Positions 52,918 through 61,984 of a DNA stretch of 64,000 bases are shown one piece after another. How positions within the stretch are numbered: position 1 is the first letter of the stretch; each line of letters begins with the position of its first letter. This stretch comes from Olsenella uli (GTDB taxonomy: Bacteria > Actinomycetota > Coriobacteriia > Coriobacteriales > Atopobiaceae). The DNA is taken from assembly GCF_901212655.1 (NCBI RefSeq), contig NZ_CAAKON010000023.1, forward strand, positions 56,126 to 120,125, written 5' to 3'. Both the position numbers and the translations under genes were made by a program. Below the pieces are notes generated by a model. It was given only the letters and a program-made list of their open reading frames with translations. It was not told the DNA's origin and searched no databases.

Positions 52918-55113
52918 CTACCTCCGGCGTCCGCCCCGGTTGGCCTCGTGGTCCTGGCCGGCCCGGTTGCGCCCCTGCGGGTTCGAGCCCCGCTTGGCAT
53001 TGCCGGCGAAGTGCCCGGCACCGCTTCCCTTTGGGCCTCGCTTGGGATATCCGGCGGGGTGCGCGGAGGCGCCTCCCTTGGGGCCGCGCTTGGCGTTTCC
53101 GGCAGAGTGTCCGGCGTCGTTTCCCTTCGTCCCGTGCTTGGCGTTCCCGGCAGGCCTGTCGCCGCCGTTGCCCTTGGGGCCCCGCTCGCGCGCGAGCTTG
53201 CCGTGGCGCCCCGAGCCCTTGCCGCCCGTCTGCTTGCCCTGGCCCTCCTTTGGCGGGTAGGGCCTGATGAGGCACGTGGGCCCAAAGCCCACGAGGTCCT
53301 CGCGGCCGGTCGCGCGCAGCGCCTCGCGCACGAGGGCCCAGTTCTCGGGCTTGCGGTACTGGATGAGGGCGCGTTGCATGGCCTTCTCGTGCGGGTCGCG
53401 CGTGATGTAGACGCCTTTGAGATCGCGCGGGTCCACGCCGGTGTAGAACATGCAGGTGGACATCGTGGACGGGGTGGGGTAGAAGTCCTGCACCTGCTCG
53501 GGCATGTAGCCCATGTCGCGCACGGCCTCGGCCAGCTCCACGGCGTCTGCCATGGTGGAGCCCGGGTGAGAGCTGATGAGGTAGGGCACCACGTACTGCT
53601 CGAGCCCCAGGCGCTTGTTCATGGCGTCGAAGCGGCGGCAGAAGGCGTCGTAGACCTGGCGCCTCGGCTTGCCCATGATGGCGAGCACGTTGTCGCTCAC
53701 GTGCTCGGGCGCCAGGCGCAGCTGGCCGCTCACGTGGTGACGCACGAGCTCCTCGAGGAACTCGTCGGAGGTGTCGGCCATGGTGTAGTCGAACCGGATG
53801 CCGCTGCGCACGAAGACCTTCTTGACGCCCGGCAGCTCGCGCAGCTCGCGCAGCAGGTGCGCGTAGCCCGTCTCGTCCACCACCATGTTCTTGCAGACGT
53901 TGGGCCACAGGCAGCGGCGGTTGTGGCACACGCCGTGCTCGACCTGCTTGTCGCAGGCGCGTCGGAAGAAGTTGGCCGTGGGGCCGCCCACGTCGAAGAT
54001 GTAGCCCTTGAAGTCGGGGTCTTCGATGATCTGGCGGGCCTCGGCCATGATGCTCTCGCGGCTGCGAACCTGTAGCACGCGCCCCTGGTGGTAGGTGAGG
54101 GCGCAGAAGCTGCACTCGCCAAAGCAGCCGCGGTTGCTCGTGATGGAAAACTTGATGTCGTCGGTGAAGGCCGGCACGCCGCCGGCGGCATCGTAGTCCG
54201 GGTGCCAGGCGCGCGCGTAGGGAAGCGCGTAGGTCTCGTCCATCTCCTCGGTGGTGAGCGGCAAAGACGGTGGGTTCTGCACCACGTACACGCCGTTGGG
54301 GTATGGCTCCACGAGGCGCGTGGCCGTGATGGCGTCCATGTTGCGGTACTGGATGTTGAAGCTTCTGGCATAGTTGACTCGGTCGGCCATGAGGTCGTCC
54401 CAGCTGGGGAGCAGCTCGTAGTCAAAGACCTGGTCGAGGGCACCCTCGCCGGCCACCTTGTAGGTGGTGCCGGCGATGTAGGTCACCTGGTCGATGGGGA
54501 GTCCCGCGTCCAGGGCGTCGGCCACCTCCACGATCTGGTGCTCGCCCATGCCGTAGATGAGCAGGTCTGCGCCGGAGTCCAGCAGGATGGAGCGCTTGAG
54601 CTTGTCAGACCAGTAGTCGTAGTGGGCGAGACGGCGCAGCGACACCTCGATGCCGCCCATGATGATGGCGGCGTCGCGGTAGACGCTGCGGATGAGGTTG
54701 GCGTAGACCACCGCCGCGTGGTTGGGTCGGGCGCCCATCTTGCCGCCGGGCGTGTAGAAGTCCTTGGGGCGCCGGTGCTTGGTGACGCTGTAGTGGTTCA
54801 CCATCGAATCCATGTTGCCCGCCGAGACGAGAAAGCCCAGGCGCGGCTCGCCGAGCGCCTGGATGCTCTTGGGGTCCTTCCAGTCTGGCTGGGCGATGAA
54901 GCCCACCTTGTAGCCATGGGCCTCGAGCAGGCGGGTGATGATGGACGCGCCAAAGGAGGGATGGTCCACGTAGGCGTCGCCGTTGACGTAGACGAAGTCA
55001 CACTGGTCCCAGCCGCGGGCGTCCATGTCTGCGCGCGAGACGGGCAGGAACTGGTCGCGCCCGGGCCTGGCGGCGGCGTGAGCGTGGTTTGGGCTCTTGG
55101 TGCGGCTATCCAT
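52918..55113 (-). CDS. ygiQ: YgiQ-family radical SAM protein with repetitive C-terminal tail
   Basis: The 731-residue protein has the YgiQ N-terminal domain (DQCDFVYVNGDAYVDHPSFG, then NMDSMVNHYSVTKHRRPKD). The radical SAM site is CFGECSFCALTYHQGR (CxxxCxxC) and the C-terminal domain contains YPTPSTMSTCMFYTG. It presumably binds a 4Fe-4S cluster; the biochemical reaction of the family is unknown. The last ~100 residues are low-complexity and basic, built of about four 16-residue repeats ending in AGNAKRGPKG. The start MDSRTKS is chosen by homology; the frame stays open further upstream without family similarity. Confidence 0.93.
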   Translation of the reverse strand: MDSRTKSPNHAHAAARPGRDQFLPVSRADMDARGWDQCDFVYVNGDAYVDHPSFGASIITRLLEAHGYKVGFIAQPDWKDPKSIQALGEPRLGFLVSAGNMDSMVNHYSVTKHRRPKDFYTPGGKMGARPNHAAVVYANLIRSVYRDAAIIMGGIEVSLRRLAHYDYWSDKLKRSILLDSGADLLIYGMGEHQIVEVADALDAGLPIDQVTYIAGTTYKVAGEGALDQVFDYELLPSWDDLMADRVNYARSFNIQYRNMDAITATRLVEPYPNGVYVVQNPPSLPLTTEEMDETYALPYARAWHPDYDAAGGVPAFTDDIKFSITSNRGCFGECSFCALTYHQGRVLQVRSRESIMAEARQIIEDPDFKGYIFDVGGPTANFFRRACDKQVEHGVCHNRRCLWPNVCKNMVVDETGYAHLLRELRELPGVKKVFVRSGIRFDYTMADTSDEFLEELVRHHVSGQLRLAPEHVSDNVLAIMGKPRRQVYDAFCRRFDAMNKRLGLEQYVVPYLISSHPGSTMADAVELAEAVRDMGYMPEQVQDFYPTPSTMSTCMFYTGVDPRDLKGVYITRDPHEKAMQRALIQYRKPENWALVREALRATGREDLVGFGPTCLIRPYPPKEGQGKQTGGKGSGRHGKLARERGPKGNGGDRPAGNAKHGTKGNDAGHSAGNAKRGPKGGASAHPAGYPKRGPKGSGAGHFAGNAKRGSNPQGRNRAGQDHEANRGGRRR

Positions 55114-55470
55114 GCGGTCTCCCGAGGCTGGGCGCGGGCGTGTCAGTCCCAAAAGTATAGACGGCGTCCGAGTGGGGCCCCGGCAGGCCGTTTCGTCCCG
55201 GGCTGGGTCTGCGCCGCTCACGCGAAGTCTTGTTGGCAAGCGGCTGGCCAACCTACATCGAGCAATGCCGGCGCGGGCTGCTTGGGGCGCCTGGCAGGCC
55301 ATCTTGTCCGGGTGCCCCGATGCGGCGGGCTTGGGGCGCCTGCTGGTCCCCAGGTTGCGAACAAGTAGAGAAAACACCAGGTCAATGGCCCTGAAAGTAC
55401 AAGGTTCGGCCATGTGTCCGAGTTCACCGAAGCACACATCCGCAGGACCTCCATATCACCTCTGGTTAAC
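55114..55470. other. Gene-free stretch upstream of ygiQ
   Basis: About 360 bases are non-coding as far as can be seen. The ygiQ promoter should lie at the left end. No repeat or RNA gene is recognised. Confidence 0.4.
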
Positions 55471-55471
55471 A

Positions 55472-55514
55472 ATTGACGCTTGTTCAATGAAGGCTCATAT
55501 TGACGCCCGTTTAA
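55472..55514 (+). promoter_or_regulatory. Direct-repeat promoter/operator upstream of DUF6110 and metal ATPase
   Basis: ATTGACGCTTGTTCAA (55472) and ATTGACGCCCGTTTAA (55499) are 16-bp direct repeats with three mismatches, 27 bases apart. The first TTGACG followed after 17 bases by CATATT could be a promoter. A metal-responsive regulator site is plausible given the genes downstream. Confidence 0.5.
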
Positions 55515-55647
55515 CGCAAGCCGAGTGGCTGCGACGGCTGGAAGTTCGCAAGTGAGCAGCGGTAAACTTGGCGAGTGAGCCCGCGTTAGGCGCGGGCGTC
55601 GTCCACATGCCCCCGGGCAGGACCGGGGAGAAGAGAAAGGCACCATC

Positions 55648-55890
55648 ATGAAGAAGTCCACTCAGAACGCTCTGCTCGTTGCCGGCGGATTCCTGCTCGG
55701 CACCGCCGGTGTCGCCGCTGTGACCTCCGAGACCGCCAAGAAGGGCTACGTCCAGGCCGTCGCCTGCGGCATGCGCGCCAAGGAGTCCTACGACAAGATC
55801 GTCGAGCAGGCCAAGGCCCAGGTCGATGACATCGTCAACGAGGCCAGCTACCTCAACGGCAAGGACGAGTCCGGCGAGAAGGCCGAGTAG
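55648..55890 (+). CDS. DUF6110 family small membrane protein
   Basis: The 80-residue protein begins MKKSTQNALLVAGGFLLGTA, a single N-terminal membrane segment. A charged amphipathic helix and an acidic end follow. The arrangement, with a heavy-metal P-type ATPase starting 9 bases after the stop, matches DUF6110 proteins. It may be an accessory subunit of the pump. RBS GAGAAAGG. Confidence 0.8.
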   Translation: MKKSTQNALLVAGGFLLGTAGVAAVTSETAKKGYVQAVACGMRAKESYDKIVEQAKAQVDDIVNEASYLNGKDESGEKAE

Positions 55891-55899
55891 CCGCGAGCC

Positions 55900-58038
55900 A
55901 TGCAGTACACACTCGTAAGTGACATCCCCGGGCGCCTCCGCGTTCGGCTCGCGGGCCACGTGCCGCCTGCGGACGTCGAGCCCCTGCGGGTCGCGCTCGA
56001 GAAGTGCCCGTCCATCACGGCCGCGTCGGTCTACCCGCGTATCGGCTCGGTGGCCATCTGCTACGCGCCGGCTGCCACGGCCGCGCCTGCGCTGACCGAC
56101 GGCAGTGCCGCGAGCGTGAAGGACCTGCTCGACGCCGCCCGCGCCGACGCCCTGAACTGGGTGGGCATGCTCGATGCCGCCGCCGTGGAGGACGCCCGCC
56201 GCGACTGCGTCGGCGCGTTTGCCCCGCAGACCGGCGACCTGCTCATGGACATCGCCGAGCTCGTGGGCTTCCACTACCTGCGCCGCTGGTTCCTCCCGGC
56301 GCCGCTGCGCGTGGCGTGGACGGTCTGGAGCTACCGCAAGTTCCTCTGGGCCGGCCTCAAGTCCCTCTTCTCCGGTCGTCTCGACGTGCCGGTGCTCGAC
56401 GCCGCCGCCGTGGGCATCTCCTTCGTGAAGGGCGACTTCGCCACCGCCGCGAGCACGATGTTCCTCCTGAACATCGGCGAGGCACTCGAGGAGTACACCA
56501 AGGCGCGCTCGCAGCACGAGCTCATCTACTCGCTGCTCGCCATGCCCGAGCATGCCAAGCGCATCGAGGGCGGCCAGGAGGTCTCCGTGCCCGCCAGCGA
56601 GCTCGCCGAGGGCGACCTGGTGGTTGTGCGTACCGGCATGCCCGTGTGCGTGGACGGTATCGTCGAGCGTGGCGTGGCCATGGTCAATCAGGCCACGCTC
56701 ACCGGCGAGCCGCTCGCCGTGGAGCGCACGGTGGGGGACTCTGTCTACGCCGGCACCGCGGTGGAGGACGGCGAGATCTTCGTCCGCGTCACCCATGGCG
56801 CTGGGGGTACGAAGCTCCGCTCCATCGTGTCGATGGTCGAGGCCTCCGAGGATCTCAAGAGCGAGACCGAGGGTCGTCGCGAGCGGCTGGCCGACGCCAT
56901 CGTGCCCTGGAACTTCCTGCTCGCGGGCGTCGTGGCGCTCACTACGCGCAGCCTCGTCAAGACGAGCGCCGCGCTTATGGTGGACTACTCGTGCGCCCTC
57001 AAGCTCACGAGCTCCATTGCCGTGCTCTCCGCGATGAGCCAGAGCGCCAAGGCCGGCTTCACGGTCAAGGGCTCCAGGCACTTCGAGGAAATCGCGGCCG
57101 CGGACACCATCGTCTTCGACAAGACCGGCACCCTTACCGAGGCCACGCCGAGCCTGTCGTCCGTCATGGCGTTCAACGGCTGGCGCCGCGACCAGGTGCT
57201 GCGCTTCGCCGCCTGCCTCGAGGAGCACTTCCCGCATCCCGTGGCGCGCGCCGTCGTGCGTGCCGCGGAGGAGAGGAACCTCAAGCACCGCGAGCGTCAT
57301 GCCGAGGTCGAGTACGTCGTCGCGCACGGCGTCGCCTCCTCGCTCGATGGCGAGCGCGTCGTGATCGGCTCCCGCCACTTCGTGGTGGAGGACGAGCACG
57401 TTGAGGTCACGGCCGAGCAGCAGGCGATGATTGCCAAGGAGACCGAGGGCCTGTCCTCGCTCTACCTCGCCGTGAACGGCGAGCTTGTGGGCGTGCTGGC
57501 CATCGCCGACCCCATCAAGCCGGGCGTTCCCGAGGCCATGGCGGAGCTCCGTCGCCTGGGCGTCAAGCACCTTGTCATGCTCACGGGCGACAACGAGGTT
57601 GCCGCCGCCCGCGTGGCCAAGGCCGCAGGCATCACCGAGTTCAAGGCAAACCTGCTGCCCGAGAACAAGCACGCCTACATCGAGCAGATGCGTGCCGAGG
57701 GCCATCGTGTGGTCATGGTGGGCGACGGCGTGAACGACTCGCCGTCCCTCTCCGCCGCGAACGTGGGCGTTGCCATGGGCAACGGCACGGCCATCGCCAA
57801 GGAGGTCGCTGACGTCACCCTCACGCAGAGCGACATGGCGGCACTTGTGGGCCTGCGCCGCATCTCCTGCGAGCTCATGGACCGCATGAACGGCACCTTC
57901 CGCAAGGTCATGGTGTTCAACTCGTCGCTGCTTGCCCTGGGCATCGCCGGCGTCATCACGCCGCAGCTCTCGAGCCTGCTGCACAACACGAGCACCGTGG
58001 TGTTCTCCGTGCGCGACTCGCGACAGTACGACATGTAG
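55900..58038 (+). CDS. Heavy-metal (P1B-like) P-type ATPase with atypical metal motif
   Basis: The 712-residue pump has an N-terminal HMA-like domain (LVSDIPGRLRVRLAGHVP) without the CxxC metal site. The actuator loop is LTGEPLAVER and the phosphorylation motif is FDKTGTLTE (Asp about 407). The P1B histidine-proline pair is in EHFPHPVARAVV, and the hinge is MVGDGVNDSPSLSAANVGVAM. The transmembrane metal site reads DYSCALKLTSS (Cys about 365) instead of CPC or SPC. This suggests a non-copper substrate, perhaps manganese, iron or zinc. It is co-transcribed with DUF6110. Confidence 0.92.
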   Translation: MQYTLVSDIPGRLRVRLAGHVPPADVEPLRVALEKCPSITAASVYPRIGSVAICYAPAATAAPALTDGSAASVKDLLDAARADALNWVGMLDAAAVEDARRDCVGAFAPQTGDLLMDIAELVGFHYLRRWFLPAPLRVAWTVWSYRKFLWAGLKSLFSGRLDVPVLDAAAVGISFVKGDFATAASTMFLLNIGEALEEYTKARSQHELIYSLLAMPEHAKRIEGGQEVSVPASELAEGDLVVVRTGMPVCVDGIVERGVAMVNQATLTGEPLAVERTVGDSVYAGTAVEDGEIFVRVTHGAGGTKLRSIVSMVEASEDLKSETEGRRERLADAIVPWNFLLAGVVALTTRSLVKTSAALMVDYSCALKLTSSIAVLSAMSQSAKAGFTVKGSRHFEEIAAADTIVFDKTGTLTEATPSLSSVMAFNGWRRDQVLRFAACLEEHFPHPVARAVVRAAEERNLKHRERHAEVEYVVAHGVASSLDGERVVIGSRHFVVEDEHVEVTAEQQAMIAKETEGLSSLYLAVNGELVGVLAIADPIKPGVPEAMAELRRLGVKHLVMLTGDNEVAAARVAKAAGITEFKANLLPENKHAYIEQMRAEGHRVVMVGDGVNDSPSLSAANVGVAMGNGTAIAKEVADVTLTQSDMAALVGLRRISCELMDRMNGTFRKVMVFNSSLLALGIAGVITPQLSSLLHNTSTVVFSVRDSRQYDM

Positions 58039-58057
58039 CGGTAGTTGCCGCAACAGA

Positions 58058-58092
58058 GGGGCGCCTGATGGCACCTCACGAGAAGGCGCCCC
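58058..58092 (+). terminator. Hairpin after the metal ATPase gene
   Basis: GGGGCGCCT (58058-58066) pairs with AGGCGCCCC (58084-58092) around a 17-base loop. It lies between convergent genes and has only a weak T-tract. Confidence 0.65.
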
Positions 58093-58247
58093 GAGCTTTG
58101 GCTTGGGGTGCCTTGCGTTGGAAGTGTGACGTTGGCTTCGGGTGGGGCTCGGGCCGGGGCAGACGTGAGGGGCCGCGTCACGCCCTAGGCCGAGGCAGGC
58201 CGCTTGGGAGTGGACCCTCGCGAGCGTGAACCCTTTTCCGGCGAGCG

Positions 58248-59678
58248 TCAGGCCTTGGTTCCCTCGCCGTTCCAGAGGCATCGTGTGGCCAACTCGGTGA
58301 GCACGGCTTGGGCCCGGCGCACGTCGGCGTGGGGCACGTACTCGTTCGGCTTGTGGGCGAGGGCGAGCGAGCCGGGCCCGTAGCTCATGCAGTTATGGTT
58401 GCCCGTCGTGCCGGCAATGACGGCCGTGTCCGTGTAGCCCGTGAAGATGCCCACCTCCGCCGGGGTGCCCAAGACGCGCCCCGTCGCGGCGAGGAGGCCT
58501 GCGAGCAGGGGAGACTCCGGGTCGCGCTCAATGGCGGGACGGTCTCCGGTGATGGCATAGCTGCCGTGCGCGCCGGGCACCACCTCCTCGGCGCGCTCGA
58601 TTGCACTCTTGACGATGCGCGTCGCGGCGGCCGTGTCGCACGGAGGCGCGAGGCGCATGTCGATCCAGACCTTGGCCTGGTCGGGCACCACGTAGGGGCG
58701 GTAGCCACCCTCGATCTGACCAAACGTCACCGTGGAGTGGCCGAGCTCGGGATGGGTGGGCTGGGCCTCGATTGCCCGGCGGATGCCGCCGATGGTCTCC
58801 GCGATGGCGGCGATGGCGTCTGCACCCTTCCAGGGCTGGCTCGCATGGGCGGTGACCCCCTTCATCGTAAGCTCGAACCAGGTGCGGCCCTTGTGAGCGA
58901 CCTGTATCTGCGCATCGGTGGGCTCGGTGTCGAGCACCCACTCCTCGTTTCCCACCCAGCCCGCAGAGATTGCGGCCTCAACGCCGCGTATGAAGTCTTC
59001 CTCGTCCACGGTGCAGATGAGGGAGAAGGCGCGCTCGGGCAGCTGGCCCGATGCCGCCACGCGCTCGAGCATGCGCGCGAACGCGGCCATGGCGCTGGCC
59101 AGGCCACTCTTCATGTCGCAAGACCCGCGGCCGTAGAGGCGCTCGTCCCTGATGAGGCCCGAGAGCGGGTCGATGTCGGCGTCCCACCCGTTGCCGAGCG
59201 TGACGGTGTCCATGTGGCAGATGTAGACGAGGCGGGGAAGGGACGCCTTTGGGGCAACGGAGTAGGCGGATGCGCACCTCGACGCGTTTTGAGTTTGGTC
59301 CTGGGCGGTTGCCGCGGCGTTTCCGCTGGCGGTGCGGCACGTGAGCATCCGCTTCGACACGTACTGGGACCAATCCTGGTCTTGGGTGGCCTCTTTGGCA
59401 TTCCCACCGGTTGCGATGCTCTCGAAGCGCGAGGGAATCGTCGCCATGAGCTCCGTCCGTCCGGGAAGTGCCTCGAGCTCGTCGATGCGAATCCTGGCCG
59501 CGAGCTCCGCCGGCAGCGCGGCGATGCGCGTCTCGAGCCAGCCCTTGATGTAGCGTTCGATGTTGCCCTCGTAGGCACCGGGGTCGGAGCTGTCAATCTG
59601 CACGAGCTTGCGCGCAAGCTCCCATGCCTCGTCGTCCGCGCCCGTCTGTCCGCTTGCCATCACCTTGTCTGTACACAT
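58248..59678 (-). CDS. M20-family peptidase/deacylase (ArgE/DapE-like)
   Basis: The 476-residue zinc hydrolase has the metal motif VYICHMDTVTLG, GRGSCDMKSGLAS and the catalytic Glu pair in TVDEEDFIRG. The dimerisation domain contains TMKGVTAHASQPWKGADA, and NEYVPHADVRRA ends the catalytic part. An insertion of ~40 residues before the HMD motif (SQYVSKRMLTCRT onward) is unusual. It probably cleaves a dipeptide or N-acyl amino acid. ATG 59678 or the in-frame ATG at 59660 may be the start. Confidence 0.9.
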   Translation of the reverse strand: MCTDKVMASGQTGADDEAWELARKLVQIDSSDPGAYEGNIERYIKGWLETRIAALPAELAARIRIDELEALPGRTELMATIPSRFESIATGGNAKEATQDQDWSQYVSKRMLTCRTASGNAAATAQDQTQNASRCASAYSVAPKASLPRLVYICHMDTVTLGNGWDADIDPLSGLIRDERLYGRGSCDMKSGLASAMAAFARMLERVAASGQLPERAFSLICTVDEEDFIRGVEAAISAGWVGNEEWVLDTEPTDAQIQVAHKGRTWFELTMKGVTAHASQPWKGADAIAAIAETIGGIRRAIEAQPTHPELGHSTVTFGQIEGGYRPYVVPDQAKVWIDMRLAPPCDTAAATRIVKSAIERAEEVVPGAHGSYAITGDRPAIERDPESPLLAGLLAATGRVLGTPAEVGIFTGYTDTAVIAGTTGNHNCMSYGPGSLALAHKPNEYVPHADVRRAQAVLTELATRCLWNGEGTKA

Positions 59679-59763
59679 GGCTGCCTCCTCGTGACAAGCA
59701 TTCTACTGCGCAAACAAAAATAAAGTTAGGTTAAGCAGACAAACTGTTTGCCCAAAGGAAGAG

Positions 59764-59835
59764 CGGCTCCGGCACGCGCCCTCTCAATACGAAAAAGTCC
59801 GGCTCCGGCACGCGCCCTCACAATGCGAAAAGCCC
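59764..59835. repeat. Two 36-bp direct repeats beside the flavodoxin terminator
   Basis: CGGCTCCGGCACGCGCCCTC and the following CAATACGAAAA-like block occur at 59764 and 59800 with few differences. They are short tandem copies in a non-coding gap. Confidence 0.8.
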
Positions 59836-59839
59836 GGCC

Positions 59840-59897
59840 CGCACGCTCGCCTCCCTGCCATGGGCGCGGAAGGCTGCGGTGCGGGCCGGGCTCTCAT
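59840..59897 (-). terminator. Inverted repeat past the flavodoxin operon
   Basis: AGCCCGGCCCGCAC and GTGCGGGCCGGGCT are perfect 14-bp arms around a ~30-base GC-rich loop, 18 bases beyond the flavodoxin stop. On the minus strand it is followed by TTTTCG. Confidence 0.75.
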
Positions 59898-59915
59898 TCC
59901 CGGATGGGCTGTGGA

Positions 59916-60338
59916 CTAGGCCAGCTTGGCGCCAAGCTCCTTGGCGGCGGTGACGTCCTCGTCCTCGCTCGGGTCCTGCTCAACGGCGAGCTTGCCAAGG
60001 ACCTTGAGGCCGGCGGCCTCGGAGCGCTCCTGCCAGTCGTTCTGGTACTCGCCGTCGCCGTGGCCGTAGGAGCCAAACAGCACGACGTTCTTGCCGGAGA
60101 TCTTGGGCTCAAGCTCGTCGAGCATCGGGACGAACTCGGAGTCGTCGAGCTCCTCGGAGCCGCTGGCGGGGCAGCCCAGTGCGAAGGCGTCGTAGTTGTC
60201 GGCGTCGTTCACGTCGAAGTCGTCAACGGAGAAGACGTCGGCCTCAGCGCCGGCCTCGCGGGCACCCTCGGCGACGAGCTCGGCAATGGCCTCGGTGTTG
60301 CCCGTGCCGGAGTAGTAAACAACAGCAACCTTGCTCAT
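59916..60338 (-). CDS. Flavodoxin 1
   Basis: The 140-residue protein has the FMN phosphate loop VYYSGTGNTEAIAE and the isoalloxazine loops CPASGSEELDDSEF and FGSYGHGDGEYQNDW. The length is that of a short-chain flavodoxin. It is a cytoplasmic one-electron carrier, useful under iron limitation. RBS GAAAGGAA lies upstream on the minus strand. A paralogue lies 291 bases upstream. Confidence 0.95.
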   Translation of the reverse strand: MSKVAVVYYSGTGNTEAIAELVAEGAREAGAEADVFSVDDFDVNDADNYDAFALGCPASGSEELDDSEFVPMLDELEPKISGKNVVLFGSYGHGDGEYQNDWQERSEAAGLKVLGKLAVEQDPSEDEDVTAAKELGAKLA

Positions 60339-60501
60339 GTTGATTCCTTTCTCGTGGCGGGCGTGCCCCGCCATAATTGCCACTTAGCTAGTTACATATT
60401 ACCCAACCGCCGCACAAGCACAAGCACGCATCCAAGAAAACGTTCTCAACACAAGGTCGTGGCGAACCTACGGACTGGTGCAACGCCAGCCCGATTGCAC
60501 A

Positions 60502-60608
60502 GGACCCGGCCCGTGAAGCTAAGCGAAACGATCCGCTTGCGCGAACGACTCACTTCGCGCAAGCCCTCATCGCCGAGGACGTTTCGCTTAGCTTCCCGGG
60601 CCGGGTCC
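60502..60608. repeat. 29-bp inverted repeat with nested inner hairpin
   Basis: Arms 60502-60530 and 60580-60608 pair with one mismatch. The 49-base loop itself folds as CTTGCGCGAA/TTCGCGCAAG. It lies between the two flavodoxin genes. The architecture matches the repeat at 531-610 although the sequences differ. Confidence 0.85.
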
Positions 60609-60629
60609 GTCGGGATCAGGTGCCCAGCG

Positions 60630-61046
60630 CTACACCAGGGCGGCGCCCAGTGCCTTGCAGGCCTCGAGCGCGTCGTCATCCGGCTCGAGATTCGCGATCA
60701 CCGTGTCAACGACCTCCGCGCCGTCGCCCTCGGTGCGCTCCTTCCAGGTCTCCATCCAGTCGCCGGTGCCCCAGTCGTAGGAGCCAAACAGGCCAACCTT
60801 CTTGCCGGAGAGGTCGCCCTCGACATCCTCGAAGAACGGCTCGAACTCGTCCTCCTCGAGCTGCTCGTCACCCATGGCGGGACAGCCGAACGCGAGCGCG
60901 TCGTAGTCGGAGACGCTGCCGGACCAGTCGGCGGCGGCGATCTTCTCGACCTCGGCGCCAGCGCCCTCGGCGCCCTCGACCACGGCGTCGGCCATGGTCT
61001 CGGTGTTGCCCGTGCCGCTCCAGAACACAACTGCGATCTTGCTCAT
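60630..61046 (-). CDS. Flavodoxin 2
   Basis: The 138-residue protein has VFWSGTGNTETMAD, CPAMGDEQLEEDEF and FGSYDWGTGDWMETW, the full flavodoxin set. It is a clear paralogue of the downstream flavodoxin. The strongly acidic composition suits an electron carrier. It follows the DUF3793 gene by 106 bases on the same strand. Confidence 0.95.
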   Translation of the reverse strand: MSKIAVVFWSGTGNTETMADAVVEGAEGAGAEVEKIAAADWSGSVSDYDALAFGCPAMGDEQLEEDEFEPFFEDVEGDLSGKKVGLFGSYDWGTGDWMETWKERTEGDGAEVVDTVIANLEPDDDALEACKALGAALV

Positions 61047-61152
61047 GGTTCGTCCTTTCGTATGCCAACCCGCCTGTCGGGTATGGTTCCTGAGTCTGTG
61101 CCGCCTTCCGCGGCCGTGCCCTCGCCGTGCGAGGCGTTCCGAGCCATCCGCC

Positions 61153-61827
61153 TTACGCGGCGGCCCCAATCCTCACGAGCGCGAGGTCTGCGATGCTCAC
61201 TCCCATGGAGAGCAGGGCGGTGTAGGCCTGCGTGCAGCGCCGGTACCGCTCGAAGCACGCCTCGGCACGCTCGCGCTCGGTGTAGACCTTCCAGCAACCG
61301 CAGCAGAGGTAGTCCTTGCCCTCGTGCTCGATGAAGCCCATCACGTCATCGAAGGGATAGCCGAGGAAGAAGCCCACCTCGTGGGGGAAGCCCGCCTCCG
61401 GGTCCCGGCGATGGCAGCGCTCCAGCTGCTCGTCCAGCCTCTGAATCGCCGCGTCGAGCCATTCGCGCCCGTCCGTCTGGTAGCCCCAGTCCGCGAGCTT
61501 CGCCGCGACGCGTCGGTCGCGCAGGGCATGCGCGAGCTGGTCGGGGCGAAAGACGTAGACGAGGGCGCCGCAGAACCTGCGGGCGACGACTCGAACGGCG
61601 ACGCCGCTTGGCCCAAGGCGCCGGCACTCCTCCGCCACGAGTGCGTCGAGCCTCTGGCAGAGTTCCTGCGCCGTACGCCAGGCAGCGAGCTGGGCTGCAG
61701 GTTCCTCATTCGTGTCGGCCGCAAAGGCCCCGGGAACGTTGAAGAGGCATCCCGGCTTCATGTCGGCGAGGGTAGGGGAGCAGTGGCGCACGATGGCGCG
61801 TTCGAAGCTCTCGATGTCCAGCGTCAT
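61153..61827 (-). CDS. DUF3793 family protein
   Basis: The 224-residue protein has the family core FPHEVGFFLGYPFDDVMGFI followed by CCGCWKVYTERERAEACFER. Several cysteines and histidines in the core could bind metal. DUF3793 genes commonly neighbour flavodoxin genes in anaerobes, and that holds here. The biochemical role is unknown; a link to iron or electron-transfer stress is inferred. Confidence 0.9.
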   Translation of the reverse strand: MTLDIESFERAIVRHCSPTLADMKPGCLFNVPGAFAADTNEEPAAQLAAWRTAQELCQRLDALVAEECRRLGPSGVAVRVVARRFCGALVYVFRPDQLAHALRDRRVAAKLADWGYQTDGREWLDAAIQRLDEQLERCHRRDPEAGFPHEVGFFLGYPFDDVMGFIEHEGKDYLCCGCWKVYTERERAEACFERYRRCTQAYTALLSMGVSIADLALVRIGAAA

Positions 61828-61984
61828 TCCCGCCCCCGAACGTCCGTTCGACGTAGTTGTTAACTATGGATAACTCATGACCAACCGTACCGATGGGACG
61901 CCCCGTGGTCAAGGGAAAAGTACGAACTGGATAACTTTTCGGCGCCGGAGCCTTCAGGCACCTGCCCTCTCAAGGGAGTACAGT

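Noticed and set aside
55218-55661. Small minus-strand open frame upstream of the DUF6110 gene
   Set aside because: No RBS, no recognisable family, and it overlaps the putative promoter repeats and the start of a confident gene.
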